Below are positions 29,201-44,717 of a stretch of 64,000 bases of DNA, piece after piece (positions within the stretch are counted from its first letter, which is position 1; each line of letters begins with the position of its first letter). The position numbers were made by a program, and so were the translations under genes. The notes under the pieces are model-generated. The model was not told where the DNA came from. It did not search any database and was given only the letters and a program-made list of their open reading frames with translations. The DNA is from Chromobotia macracanthus (taxonomy: Eukaryota; Chordata; Actinopteri; Cypriniformes; Botiidae), in assembly GCA_036877525.1 (NCBI GenBank), contig JAZGTH010000071.1, forward strand, positions 2,540,501-2,604,500. The letters are read 5' to 3'.

Positions 29201-32200
29201 TGTAATTTTGGCTGGCTAGCGTGGGTTATTTGCCCTGCGGTTAGATGCAAAAACTACCTTATTATGGGGGCAAAAAGCATCTTTCTTCTGTAACGGCCAT
29301 TCAGAAGTATTCTTATGTTGCTTCCAAAACAAAATGTCAGAATATTTAGTAAGCAATACATTTAATTACATTATAGCAGATGTTTTCTTAGTAAACGATT
29401 GTCTGGGAGACTTTTTGAAGCGTGGAATAAACTTCATTTTTCTCTCATTATTTTTTCTCTCACATAATACTATATGTATTATTCATGAGTAGCAGGACTT
29501 CGGTCCAATGAGGTTTTACTATGGGCAGTGCTTACCCACCCAAACCCAATCATCAAGTCTTCAAAGCCACGAATTATGTGTGAGAATCATTCTTTCCTGC
29601 GTGTACGAATGTGTTTTTTGGTGAAGTTAATTAAACGTGTGACACTCCTTTTGTCTCAGCATTGATCTACACCCCCCGCATGGGCTCGTCGCCGTCTTTG
29701 TTAAGTTATTCATTTCACACATCTGCAGTTCGGCAGTCTGACACCTGAACACACGGTCTGAATAATAATAAAAAAACAATAAAAGTCCCTATCAGGCTTG
29801 AAAGATCTAAATCTGTGTGAGGACCAAAATAAGGGAAGCTATGAAGATAAGGGACCATATGGAAACACACTCTCTCACACACACACATGGACAAAAACTT
29901 CTTTATTCTCTTCCTCGAGTCTCTGGTGGGCTGCCGTGGTCACCTGAAGGCAAGCTCCATTCCTCAATGACAAAACAAGTCCCCACACAACCAGAAAAAT
30001 AGCTAAGAAAGACTTTCAAAATAACACGCAGTGGACCGCAAGATGCTAGCCATTCTTTTGCGTTTTTCCCTCAGAAAAGAAGAAACAAAAATCGAAAAGC
30101 ACTTCACCAGGGTTAGTTACCTGCTAACGTTCATGTCAAATGAGCTGTCAGACTGTTTTCTCAGTCTTATGGGTGCAGAAACAAAAGTTTTGGATTGGAT
30201 GGTTTCAAGCTTTTTAAACACCTATTCCTGGTACTTTTACTGTTAAACTTCCAGAGTGAAACAAGACAACAGTAAATAATGTAGGACTTCATTTTATTTG
30301 TCATGATTTGATTGAATAGGCTAATACATTATTAGCACTGTTTGCTAATACAAACATGACTGTACTCAAATTTAAAGCTTTGGGCATTTGAAGGAACCAC
30401 TGTTCATGAAAACTTGGGGGCGGAAATCGTGCCAAAAACCAATTAGAAAGAGCATAGCAACGTCCTGGCAACCAATTAAGTTACTTGATATTATTTCTCT
30501 CCGCCCACACAGCCTTGGTTATGTCAACCAAGAAGAAGAAAAGCAATTTCAAAAGCAGGGTTATTGCGTTTTGATGAAAGGTTATGTTTTTTTCCGAATA
30601 GTGTGCACATATGAATCCTACACAATAAAACCAGATACATTTATTAAATAAACAGGGTTAAACCATGGGTCTAGAAATAAATACTTTAATGACAAACAAA
30701 ATTGTGAGTCTGGCCCATGCGTGACCGTTTCTGTGAAGATCTTCTAAAACCACTGCATAAGACATGATAGTGTCTCTCTTTCTCCGTATGCGTCCCAGAT
30801 TCAAATACCTCCAGGTGGGAGAGCTGATATCGGTCTACAGAGCACATAATGTAAATTATGAATGTTTAGTTATGACAGGTGCATGGAGAGCAAATCTAAA
30901 CCAAACTACAGTGGAACAAAACTGTTCCAGATTCCTCCTCACAGAAGAACCTCAATCCACAACTCCCGGCCCACGGTGCGAATTTTTATTTCCTTTGAAA
31001 CCAGACCAAGACTAAGACTGAGTAGAAACATTTAATGTAAATGCAAAAGTTTTGTTCTCACAAGCGAGGTGTACCGTTTCTTTTGAAAAGCCTTGCGTGC
31101 GTATGCTAACATCTTATATGCAGTTCACCTCAGGGTGAAGCTGATAAATACCTCCATATGTTCATTTATTACAGCCATAATTAAATACACATATTCTGCA
31201 GACATGAGCGATGTATCTCGTGTCTCCGCAGTTAAACATGCTCAGCTGCTATACATCAAATCCTGCAGCGGGTTTAGACGTTAACTAGACTTCGTTTTCC
31301 ATATAAATCTTCATGCTTTCCCCGTGTCTATTCACTACAATGTCAAATAACACGGTCTTCACTTCATTATGAGCAGAAACTGCAATTGCCTTTTAACAGA
31401 AAGCCATTATTACAGTAAGCTAACTGTGTTTATCTCACAAAACAGAATTTAAACGGCCACGATTTTGTTGTTAGCATTTAGGCCAAACACCTTGTTAAAT
31501 TACTCAAAATATAACTGGTCGTCTTGGCGTGGAAATCATGCTTTTTAACGTCGACGGAGCAGGTTAGCGATTTCTGCATGTGTAGTTTGCAAAAACTACA
31601 AGCGTTAAGAAAAACCTTCGCGTTTGACTTCACTCTGAAGCACTCAGAACCCTTTTTCGACCAATAAAACATCATATTTTATAAGCTTGTTTTGACACAC
31701 CGCTAGCATTTTGGACTTATGTGTATCACAAACACTCACATTATGGCCTCCAACGAAAGGCATTACACAAACTGAAACCTGAGTGCATACCGTGAAACCC
31801 TTTACAAAAGTCACGTCCAATGCGATTACACAAGAACATATGCGATGCTAAATTTCTTCACGGCAGAAAACGTGGAATATTAAAGGGGACAAATCAAGAA
31901 AAATGAAATTTTCAGTGATCTTTTAAAATTAAACAGCTTAATATACTATAAAAACACTGTAACTTTCACTCAAAACTCCCTCACCTGTGACCAACAGCAT
32001 TTATTAAAACTGGCTACAAAAGAGCAACTCATTTTGAATTTTCACAGCTTTCATCAGACACATGAATATACAGTTCGATCCGCCCATATTCTCACAACAA
32101 AGACTCTTATGTGGTGATCAGAGGAAAGTGTGAAAATCTGTCTAAACTTCAGCTGTTGTCAGCTGTGTGCGGCGTCTGCCGATCTGTACGACCTTCTGAA

Positions 32201-32323
32201 ACGTCCCATCATCAGAAACCAGCGACTGAAGTTTATTTTTAACAAGCTCTGATCATCTCAGTCTGATCTTAACAGTCTGAGTGGCAGATTGTTTCGAGAC
32301 TTTGCAAAGAGGCTGTTATTAAG

Positions 32324-32363
<40 letters not shown>

Positions 32364-35300
32364 AGGATTTACAAGTTTACTTTTTTAGTTACTTAATGGA
32401 AATGTTAGGGAAGCGTTCTTAGAACCTACAATTGTAAGCTGGGTATATTCATACCAAATTTTAATAAATTAAACATTTTAAAATGAAACGACGTGACTAT
32501 AAACTCACGGCGGCAGTGGACCCCCTCGTCGTAGCCGTCCTCACAGTCCAGCACTCCATCACAGAGTTTACTGAAATGAACACACCTGTGTGAGCCCAGA
32601 CACTGGAGATGATGGACAGGACATCTCATCTTCACCTGTCTCATGCCTGAAAGAGAGAGAGAGAAATGGTCGACCGACATGAGTTTTTAATGACCAGTGC
32701 TGACGGGCCAATATAATATAATATAAGGAAAAAAATATAAAAAATGGTAATGTTCTTATAAAAAAGTGATTTCATCCCTTTTTATGATTTATTTATAGAG
32801 ATGAGTTAAAAAGTCTGGTCACATTTCAACACTCTTAAAAAATATGAAAAATTAATCATATGAAAAAATGTACAATTTTCCTGGGGACAGAAGAAAAATT
32901 CACATATATAACAGGCCTACAAATTAATGTTTAAATGATTAAAATACATTTTAATTCCACAAATACATACTGTATAATTAAATATAATGAAAGAAAAGCG
33001 GCACGCAAAAAGCCACATTTAAAAACAAACCTTTTACTCAACACTTACTTAAAATTCACACAAAAAAAAGTTGAAAACAGGACATACAGTAAACATTGAC
33101 AAAGATGATGGTTAAGTCACTATATTAGTACACAGACTACAAGACATCACACGTTTCCAAACAAAGGAAAAAAAAACAACTTCTTTGAACATCCACAAAC
33201 CTTCAGGGTTCCTGTTGTCTGTTTCTAGGCAGCATAAATATCTATAAACACCACCATAAAGTGCATCTCACCTCCCTTAATCCAATTCACAGGTACGCAG
33301 TGCATAAATGCAATGAGCAAAGCTGTTTTAATATGCAACTCCCTGCACACTTCCTCCTAAACTTGTCTCTTAAGCGCTCGAGAATTTAGCAGGTCCTGTT
33401 GTCTTGTGATGCTGGATGTCCTGACATTTAATGGGACTCACAGGAGAAAAACTCCAACAATATTGATCTCCATCCATAACAACAGCTCATAAAGTCTTGG
33501 CCTACACCACACCCTGCCTTCTTGGGTTTCAATTTCCTTGTAAATGATCATCCAGGCAGGTTTTCTTTCAAGAGTTTTGGAGAAAAGGAGCGTACGCACA
33601 GGTTTCCCCCTTTAGGCTTTTCCCAGTGGATCACTGTTCCACTTTCCCAATCCTGGTGAAAAGAGAATATGTAACTCAACAAATACGAGAATTGTTTAAA
33701 AATATCCGCTGTCTCCCTCTCACTCTTTTTCTCGAGGGCCCTCTGGATCTCCAGAGATATTCAAAAGCATCTAGGTGGCACAAGACGCGACCCCAAAATA
33801 TAGAGGGTGATGTGATGTCATTAATTCAGCACTTTTGTTGTTTTAGCCTTTCTCTCGTGATTTCAGCTGTGGCCGCCCTCCAAATCAACAGCGTATTATT
33901 GGGGAGGTGTTACTGAAACACTAATTATGAAGGATTTTCGATGCAGCGAACACTGTAGAGGTATAAATAATGGATTTAGAGAGCCTGGCCCCTTAGTACC
34001 TCACCAACGCCACCCCCTCAGTACACCCACAATTTATGCTTAGTAGGTGCAGCAGATCAAGCTACAGTTTTAAGACACCTGCACCGCATGTATTTCTATT
34101 GCTTTAGCTATCAAACAAAGAGAAAGATGGCACATTTCTTGTTAACGATAAAATTGATGCTCTGCCTATTGGTCAACAGCTTAAGAAGTATTTTGTATAG
34201 CATTACCTTCACCTAATTAAACCAAGAAAGTCTTACTGTAATTAAAATTACAATATGTGCATAAGGGCCCCAAACTGTAGCACATAAGTGTTCAGTGGCC
34301 CCTGGGCACACTGAAATAGCTATTATCATTAAACACAACAAGCCAATCAGAGAGGCATCCCATAATGCAGTATGCAAATTAGTGTCGCAGCGATATTAAA
34401 TTACGTTTCGTGTCAATTACAATTCCGCACAACTCAAACATGTCAGATCTTAGTTTGAATGGTGTCAGAATACACCCAGCTAAGCCGTAAGCTATTTCTT
34501 TATTTTAATATATTAATGTTTCATGAGACCAGAGAAAACAGAGAAAAAAACTCTCTCGCAGTCTCTCGCAGTACTAGCCATGACATGCTTCCTTTTTTTG
34601 ACACCGAACGGTTAGCGAACTCATTAAAACTGTTTGTTGTCAGCTAAACAGTTTGTGCAATGATTAGAAAGCATCACTCTCAAGATACACAACCAACCAG
34701 ACGCACAAACTGCTTCTACGATAAAACTCCTGATAAATTTTAATTTTGTACCACCAAAATACCCCCAATACAATTAGTGTGAAATGAGTGCACAGACTTT
34801 AACGTAAATCGTGAAATGTAATGCTAAATGTCCTATCTATGCATTCCAAGAGCTTCCAAGTCATACAACAACTTTCAGTTACACAAACTGCGAAAAATTA
34901 AACAGATTACATACTAATCTAGTGTGATTACCGGGATAAATATTAAAAGAATATCAGGAAAGTGTTGCGAAAACCACAGATGGTGCTTCAAAGATGCGAG
35001 ATGACAAAACCATCAAAGAAAATACGACGGTGCAAGCGTTGAAAAGGTCACAAGCGTGTGTGTACGAAAACTCACGCACAGACGAAAGTCTATTAAAAGA
35101 ATATGAGTTCTTAAAGCAGCTTTCTTGTAGTTGTCAGACAGACAAGATTAATGAAGACAGAAGATTTTGGTTGCCAAATACTGACAGACAAAATCACTTC
35201 AATGCAATTAAAGTAAGATTGGTGGAATTTGTGGAATATTATTACATTTAATACCCATGTTGCCATGCCCTCAGTGTTCGTTCTGTCTGATGTTAAGAAA

Positions 35301-38300
35301 GGCTCATAAATGCTGTTTTCTGTAATAAATTCAGATTCAAATGATACATATACATTCAAAAAGAAAACTGAATCTGATAAACATACAAAAGACCTCTTTT
35401 TCTCCTCAGAATCAACACATTTGAAGAGTGTACTGTAGAGAGAACCGCACAACGCTTCAAGTGACAATGTTTTGCATTAGCGTTTCATAACATCTTTCAT
35501 ATTAGCATTCGAGGGCTTGAATGAACATTTCATTGACACGGGTCAAAAAGGATACATTAACAAACGGTAACAAAAGAACTCACGTGCCATCCATTGAGAA
35601 CTTCTGAAATGAGTTTATTCAAATCAACATGCGGCTCTTAATGCAGGTTGAATTGAATGCCGGCCTTTGTCATGAAATAATTTCAATTTAATATCATCTA
35701 AGAAGGCCACTTAAAGAAACTCGAATAAGAAAAAGACAAAGCTAAAGCTCATTAAACTACAAGCAAACAAAAGCTTTCTTTAATAGGTTTATTGCTTAAA
35801 GAACACACATACACACACACACACACACACTTATATTTATATATACACCCATGCATGTGCACATACACACACACATACACACCCACTATATACATCAAGT
35901 TATGTATAGGAGGAGGTTGATATGCGGTATATTATGCATATGTGATGTATATGGGGATGTATATGTGTTTGGTTCAGTGGACTTACATATGGCTGCGGTT
36001 TCATCAGAACCATCGGTGCAGTCGGGCTCTCCGTCACAGAGCCAGCTCTCAGACACACAGCTGTGTCCGTCCACACACTGAAACTCTCCCACGTCACATA
36101 CTGGAGGAGGAGGAGGAGGGTGAAGAGATGAGGCGGAGAGTCAGATGAGAGCTCATGAGTGACATGTCACAGAAGTTAATGTTTATGTTCAGTCTGGATA
36201 TTATTATAGAAAATGCAATGATACAAAATGAACGACACAGTTTATATCTGTGCTATTTATGTCTGATATTAAAAGGCAACCCAACACGATACCAACATTT
36301 TCTTTATTTATTAATGCAATTTATGCAAATGAGCCTCTGTTTAATGCAGTCAGGTTTCTTTCATCTTTCGCAGCTTTGTTCTTGTTTTTTAAGAATGAGG
36401 TCACATAACCCAACCTGTTCATGTTGCACCTGTCAAATCTGTCCAGATTCTACCACTGAATTAGTGCAAAATTCGGCAGAACCTGATTGGAGGCCACTGC
36501 AAAAGTTTGCCGGTTCCTGACTTTATCAAAACAGACCTGCGAGTCACAAATCCCTCAAAAACTTATTTTTAATCTCTTTGTATAAAAGTTAAAACCCAAA
36601 TGACTTTGGATTTATGGAATAAACATCCATATAAAAGTAAAAAAACAATACAAGTTGAACTACATTTGTCTGGAAGATGAGTACATCTCAGCATTTGCTC
36701 TAGATTCACTAGTTCAAACAGAACACATGCACTTTCATTTGGTCGAATGTTTCGTGATGCTTATAACCCAACAGTTTCAAGTGGCCTGCAATCTAACGAA
36801 AAGTGCCCTCTCATTTTCTCCATGCTGCAAAAGTGCATTAGTGCTTCATGGATAACCAAACACGCATGTGTTGCATGAAATGCATCATGAGGCAGTGCTG
36901 CGTCTAAACCCAAACAGTCTTGGTAATCAACTGAATTGCTTTCCATCTTTATTTTTGCTATAAACAATCCTAAAAACCCACCAGGGACAGACATAACAAA
37001 GCGAGAAGATGGAGGCTGAGATGGATTTCGTACATCAGACGGCGTCTTTCTCGCATTAAAAGCCATTAAAAAAAAAACACAAAAGGAGCTCAGGAGACGC
37101 ACCGGGACGCCAGAAGCTTTTCAGGATGGGACAAGCGAGCGCATTTCCATAACAGTACGACGTGAAGACCAGAGATTCAAACAGACCTGTTTCTGGAGTC
37201 CTGTGGAGTAGTTGGGCAGGGCGGTTTTTAAGCGGTAAATCAGCATGGTTTATTATTACAGCAGCTACTGACTCGGATTTCAAATCACACTCGTGGAGAT
37301 GACAAGGCGACTAACAATGAAGACAGGAAGTTCCACTAAGATATCCCGTTTTGCGTTCACGTACACCAAAACACTTTTTTTTAAAGCAAAAAAAGACATG
37401 CAATAACAGCTTATACTGTAAATTTAAAATGCCAGTTTTCTAGATTCACATAGGATTAAATATTATGACCCAACACATTCTGTACACAAATTAAAGGTAT
37501 TGACTCTAGTGTCAGAACAAGCTCCATGACTTATTTGTTTGGTGGAAAACAAAAGGTTCCAAAGTGATTTTTTTAAAAGAATAACAATTTAAATTCATGG
37601 CTCTCTGCAAAACTACTTTAAAATACTATTGGACTTTAAAATGCTGGGATTAAAGCACGTGAAACTTTTATAGTGTTTTCTTGTAATTTTAGAGTTTTGA
37701 AACTGCCGTCCTCGTTCACTTTTATTATATGGAAAAGAGCAGCCAAGATATTCTTAAAGGACTTCATCGTTTGTGTTTCCCTGAGGGAATAAAGTTATAC
37801 GAGTTTGGAACGACATAAATGTGAGTAAATGATGAAAGAAAGAAAAAAAAGGAATGAATGGAAAACAATTCCAGTTTTCATTGTTTAAATCAATGCAGAC
37901 CGATCTGATTTAGATTAAATCTAAGGGCTGACTTACATGGGCGTATACTGCTAATAAAGAACCACCCAATCAAACATTAGGGTGGTGACTAAATGACATG
38001 TGAAACAACCAATCACAGCTCAGATTTCGAATGTAACAGTTAGAGGCAGGTTAATCAAAAATCAACGACATCACAATGATAAAACAAAGCGTAAACACAT
38101 AATGACAGAGTCGTCTCGATTGTAAAGACAATAAAAATTAAAGTCTTCGAATCTGATCCAATCTGCCTCAGACAAAACTCTATTCATTAGTTACGTTCAT
38201 ATTGCTAGAAATATCATAAATACTACATAATTTTACAGCAAAATGTATATGTTTTACATATATTCATACATTCATGGCACAGTGGTTGAAAACTTTGGTT

Positions 38301-41300
38301 ATAAGGGATGAAAACTGAACTAAACTGTAATAAATACTACCTGCAAAACAATGACACCAACGAACCAAAACTAATCTGAAAGTAAAAACCAAAAATAGAA
38401 AGCAACACAGAACTAGTGAAATTCTCAAGTTGGGAGAATCCGTTCCATTTCCATTGAAAAATTGGAAGTAAAGGACCCTGTCTGAGGTTCAGGGTACGAC
38501 TGGCATACACAGCACAAGCAATACATGAAAGACTCATAATGAAGCTGACCCATTGTCATAATACTGAGCATGATTCAAAGAGAGCTGCATTTATCCTCAA
38601 GCAGGAGAGAAGAAAAAATCAATGCAATCATATTAAAACAGCTTTCATGATGTGTCCTGCCTTGATTTTAAGCAGCAGTTTCCATTATTCTCTCAGCAAT
38701 GCCATGGATTACCAAGATTATATCTCTGCAAACACAAACCAGGCCCTCTTACCTTAAACATAAGCCAGCAGAGAGAAAAACACACATATATACACACACA
38801 CACACAATCTCCCTTACTAAGAAAACATGAATTATTCATCAGCTTATCTTAAAATTCAGTGTGGCGTTCTAACACATTATGTCTAATGTGGTTCTGTTCA
38901 CAGTTCTTCACCGCTCTGTGGCTGCTTGTTTTGTACCTGGGAAAATACTGCATGCTGTACGCATCCCTGACAGATGCTTCGAAAATATATTTTATGAAAG
39001 TGTAAGAAATATGGGCACGTCTGTAGAAGGATATGAAACATGGTTCGAATGATGAGCATCTACACGAGCAGCGCTTTGGCAGGTATTATGAAGTGCAACT
39101 CAATCGCGAAAACTGGCCTTAGGTTTCTCCATAAATCAAGAGCAATTTTGCCAATTTTTTGGCTGGCAGATTTACATTTTTCTCTGTTGAATAATGTACC
39201 ACTCAGAGTAAAGGAAATGTGCTTTAGAGCTAAAGTTTGTAATGGCTGTACCATTAGCATCACCAATTTAAAGCTGCAATCCGTAACTTTTGCCTCTCTG
39301 CTGCCATCTCTGTTTGAAACTGAAAACTGCAGGTTATTTTACATCCTTTTTGTATGTTTAAGTCAAATGAAGCCTGGATATTTCCAGGTAATCCAACAGC
39401 TCAAATAAAGAATCAATATTATCATCTTACCACTGGGTAAGGTCTTCCCTTGGGTAAGACCGATCTGTTATGTACTTGCTCAGTAACTGTTTTTTGTTTA
39501 TTTTTAACCAAAACAAATTATGTACTGCAGCTTTAATGATTAGTTGATAAAACAAATAGCCCTGCCCCAAACTCGTGCCATTGGTTGAGACAACGTTGCT
39601 GTGTCGTGCTGCTCAAACAAACTACGTTTTGACGACATTTGTTTCCACTTTCCAATCTTAGTACTTATAGTTGTCTCTGCATATTAAAGTGGAACAGGAG
39701 AAGGTACTTTGACATCAAATAAATTACACACTTCAGCTTTAAATCCTCGTGAAACAACTCAAGTGAGGTTCAAACTCACCTGCCACTTCCCTGACAAGCC
39801 AAGCACAGCGATCATTCACGAGTAATGCATGGAAATCCCCTGGATGACTTCCTGTAGCCATCTGTAAGATGTGTGTATGGCTGTCTTGTTTCTCAGACTG
39901 GGTATCAATTATATGATGTCATTGGGGGGGACTGGATCATAAGATGAACGTTCCCTCTATACCGCCCAATTGATTTGTCTTTACCGATGACTTCCGCTGG
40001 TTCTCCTATAAATAAAGTCCCTCCGGTGGTGGCCGTCCTTTCCCAAGTGGTTTAATGCTTCGCTATTGACCCCAGACCAGACACACAGAGAAAGTCTCAT
40101 ATCCCTGACAGTGGAGGACTATCTGTCTTAAATTTATTACCGTAGCAGGATTTTGAAGCGGCCTGCTTACTGTACTTCCTATACAATTTAAAGGGATTTC
40201 TCCATCTTTAAATGGTCATTTAATCATTTAACAGCAGTCAGAGTAGAACTAAAGGGATAGTTCACCTGAAAATGAAACGTTTTCCATCATTTACTTACCC
40301 TCATGTCATTCCACCTTCTCTGGAAAACAACTGTACTTCAAAACATCTTCTTCTGTGTTCATCAGAAGCAATAAAGTCATACAGGAGTGACATGAGGGTG
40401 AGTAAATGATGGAAAAACTTAATTTTCATTTTTTTTGGGTGTACTATCCCTTTAAATTTCATTTAATAATCGCAACCCTATTTAATTACACACTGATGTT
40501 CAGTCTACCTGCACTTGCTCAAAACATTAACGCACACTCCCGTGGCACGAAATCACCGCCGCCCGTTAGCTTTATCAACATGAGCGCAAATGATAAACAG
40601 CTAAAGCTATTGTGCCGAAGAGACATTAGCAATTTCTCTCCCGCACGATTAATCATTCCCAGCGTACACAAGCGCGTTCAATTACGCCACACGCGTGGAG
40701 CCCGTATTGATCATTTTATTTTTGAAATAAGTGGGAAGGACGTGGGCTCTCTGCCAACTCTTAATTATGAAAAATCACTGGTGGTTGCCATGGCAATGTG
40801 ACACGGTAATGAGGAATGAATCTCGGAGCTCAAAATTCAACAAGAAAAAATCTAATTATTTAAAGCGACTTCAAATGCAGAGAGGCCCGAACAGGGGGAA
40901 GTGATGGAGCTCCATATTGGAAATCAAAACACGGTTGTGACTTCAATAACCCAACATCAAGTTTTAATGCACGGCAATATGAACTCCAGCAGATCCAAAC
41001 AAAATAAATGAGCAACAGCTAGCTTTTTGTTTTAAATCTGCAAAATGGCTGATTCGCTTACGACACACTTTGTAAAACTTTACTGATGTCTGAGCCAAAG
41101 GTCAGAAAGAATAACACACAGGAAAAAAACAAATATTAACACAAAAATACAAATCTGGAGTACAAACAGCCAGGTTCATCTGTCTATCTGTCTGTCTGTT
41201 TATCTATCTGTCTGTCTATCTGTAAGTCTGTCTGTCTGTCTATATTTGTCTGTCTATTTGTCTGTTTATCTGTGTGTCTGTGTACAAAATGTACAAAAGA

Positions 41301-43166
41301 TCAGATTTGCTCTGCTTTCATGGAAGCACACAAGATGCTCTTTGGAACGTTCTCAGATCATGCTGGGAGAACATGGATCATCAGGTTTTGCCCAAACCTG
41401 CCAGTCGCGCATGCTGCCAGAGAAACAAAAGATGGAAATACCACCAAAAAAAGAAAATCTAAAAATCATGTGCGCGTCAACTCCACTATATAATATAAAT
41501 GGTAATTCTTTTAACCCAACATACTTCCCTTTGCCATCTGAAAGCCGTCTTCTGCACTGGTTTACAGCAGTTCTGCATATGGCTGAGATAAAAAAAGAGA
41601 TTTACATAAACTAAATCTGTACTTCAAAAGTTGTTTGGAGTTTTACGTCATTTTTGCTTCTACACGATCAGTCAAACTCTCCGTGTTCGCCTGAAACTCA
41701 TTCTCAGCTTTACAAACACGCTCTTGCAATAACCCACAACAGCTTTTAGCACAAAAATGACTTTTTCTTTGGTTTGGAAATTAACGTCATGAAAATTAGA
41801 CTTCTTTTCCTTGATGGGTCCTTGGACGCTCTTTTATCATTACCATCTACATGGTGAGGCACTCTGGTTCTATAAAATGACTAGATCCAGCTTCCCCAGC
41901 TGTCTTCATTCTGCGAGCCATGAAATTCAAAATGAACCCAGCGCTCAAATCTCACGGCAGATGTCACCACAAAAAACTCTGGTGAAGCCTCCAAAAGAGC
42001 CGTGATTCTATCAAAGGACATTACGCGTGACTGTTTCGTGTCCATTGTCCTGAGAAATCGGCCTTTATATCCGATATCTAAAATGCTTTTATGTTCGCAT
42101 AATCGCAGTTGACGTCTTTCTTGCCTTTTCTCAGAAACGCACTTCCTGTGACTTCCTGTTCGCTTTAATAATGTTAGTGTTTGTGAGTTCTGATTGGCTG
42201 ATGCTTTGTGAACTCCGAGGACTGTCTCGCTTTCAGCTTTCCAGTGATTCTGAATCGCTGCGTTTCATAATGGGAGACAGATTAGCATAACAGAGCAGCC
42301 TCGCGATGCGTGTGCTGTTTTACTCTCCCTGGGACGTCTTGAGCGGAATGATTCAGCTTAAATACAAAACGATTATTTGATTTTAAATTCAACAGGGCTT
42401 TATGAATATTTAAAAGAATAACAGAGAATATCCTGTACCGTATTTGAATGAGACCTCAAAATCTGGGTTTGTAGAGGAGACGTGCTATTACTTTTCTAAA
42501 TGATTGAATTTCTGCTTGGGCTATGATAAAAAAAGATAAAAATTTTTAGACTTCCAAAACAAATGAGAAACCAGAGCTGTATCCAGGGACAGTGAGTTTT
42601 ACTGGGGATGGTTAGCAACCACTTAGAACAGCCTAGCAACCACCTAGAACAGCCTAGCATCCACCTAGAACAGCCTAGCAACCACCTTGAACAGCCTAGC
42701 AACAACTTTGAACACACTAGAAATCACATAGCTACAGGCTACAAACACTCTTAATACAGTGCCAACTGCATAGCAACACCTTAGCAACCACCCACAAGGC
42801 TTCCACAACCACCAATATCTAGTTCATGGTAGTGAACTCATTTGATTTTTTATTTTCAGAGTTTCTTTGCCAACAAATTCACAAGCTATAACACACACTG
42901 ATATCCTGGAACTCCACATCTAAAGTTTTTGCAAAGTTTTCCTGAAACTGTTAAACCAAAGCTGTCTTCTAAACGTAAACTCAAAGTTAAAACCAACCAT
43001 TAATGTTAGAGTAAAAATATAAATTCTGCCATTTGAGAGAAATATTTCGATAAATGCTTGAATTCAAAAAAGTTTGTGGATTCTAGAGAAATCTAGACTC
43101 TCTCTCAACAGAGAACTCTTGGTTTTTTTGTGCATACTACAGGGGATGGTACAGATAAAGGAAAAT

Positions 43167-43204
<38 letters not shown>

Positions 43205-43408
43205 CAGAGGAGAAAGAGCAATTATGTTGCTCTCTCAGTTGTGTAATAGAACGCGTCTCTCATCTATCAATACATGATTATGTTAATAGTCGTTTGAGGG
43301 AAAATTACTGTGACTTTGTTGGGAAACGTGTATGTTTGTATCGGGTGTTATCATACACACAGTAATTCTGTATCTGTGAATGTGTGTGTGCATGCCCTCG
43401 AGAGAGAG

Positions 43409-43454
<46 letters not shown>

Positions 43455-44663
43455 AATCTGGGACATATTTGTACCCATAAAATCAGGAAATCTGAGCAAC
43501 ACCTCCTTTTGGGGATGTCCTCATTTGTAAAAATAAAGTATTTTTTAATTATAAAAATGCAGAAACTTTTCTGTTAGGGTTAGAGTGTGGGTTAGGTTTT
43601 ATTGTTTACAACTAGCTGTGTATAAAAACAATAGAGGTCTATGAAATGTCCCCATTTAGACAGATAAGTAAATGTGTGTTTATGTGTGTGGTCTACCCGA
43701 TGTCCCACAGGATAATTCTAACCCACTATGTCTCTCCTTGTGTTTGCTACCAAGTGAGTTTAAAAGAGCCATACACTTCAGAAAATGCTGGCACTTATCC
43801 GTAAATAGCTTTTATTCCTGTCTTCCTCAAAAAGGACGATGATGGATCAGTTAGAGAAGAAGGTTCTGGCATTTCAGTGAACACATGAGGGGTTGAGGGT
43901 GAAAATGGGGTGTCGCATGAAGGTTTCTGTCATAATCGTCTCTTTAAAGCTGTAAAATATGTCAACAGACCGGCAGTCTAAACTCAGAGAATACCCGGGA
44001 TGTTCACACAACCTCGCTGCCCATAAATGAGCTTCACTTCCTGTCAATAATCATTCCTCGCCGGTTCTTTTGCTCATTTGTGGGTATTTTGCTGTCAGAA
44101 TCAGGACAAGGTCCATGTTTGGAGCGAGATGAAAGGCCACGGAAGGGCATACAGAGTCACAGTCTGTAGGACACGAGGACTGGACTAAGCTGAGAGGAAA
44201 AATTCCAAAACCGTTCCAAACTGCCCTGTGAGGGGGCTGATGGCTTCTAAAGCCCAGAAATGCACCAAAAAACACATTTCATTCAAAAAAACACAGAGAA
44301 TCTGTGAGAACTCATTTCTCTCTGAGAGAGACAGGGCTGAGAACAGAAAATGTCAAAGAAGTTCAAAACATGTTGTATAAAAATACATCTATTCATCTGA
44401 GGCATCGTTTTGTATGAATATATGTTTTAAAAAATAGTTTTTTTCTTATCATAAAAATATATTTATTTTGTGGCATTAACAAAAGTACCGTACCAAAGGA
44501 ACTTAAAACAGGAGTATGGAAAAGAACTATGATAGCACCATGTTTTAATCATGGTATAACAAAGTACCTTGGAGTGCCTATGTTAGTGCCATAGTTTTAT
44601 TTGCATATTTATCATGTTTTAATATCGTGGTATTCTTCAGAGTAACCTGGAAAGATAATTATT

Positions 44664-44717
<54 letters not shown>

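Larger units (their letters stand above)
22129..32508 (-). other. lrp1b: lrp1b intron 3
   Basis: 10.4-kb intron. Items seen: a MITE-related stretch at 23640-23840, a somewhat GC-richer patch at 24250-24490, a GGTTGCTAGGG-type minisatellite at 25431-25506 and an AT run at 32324-32352. No lrp1b exon is expected here because exons 3 and 4 join in phase. The longest frames (for example 28195-28587) are not recognisable. Confidence 0.6.

Noticed and set aside
40406..40801. 131-codon plus-strand frame
   Set aside because: Begins inside the MITE and runs into the candidate enhancer; no recognisable domain and no initiator or splice support.
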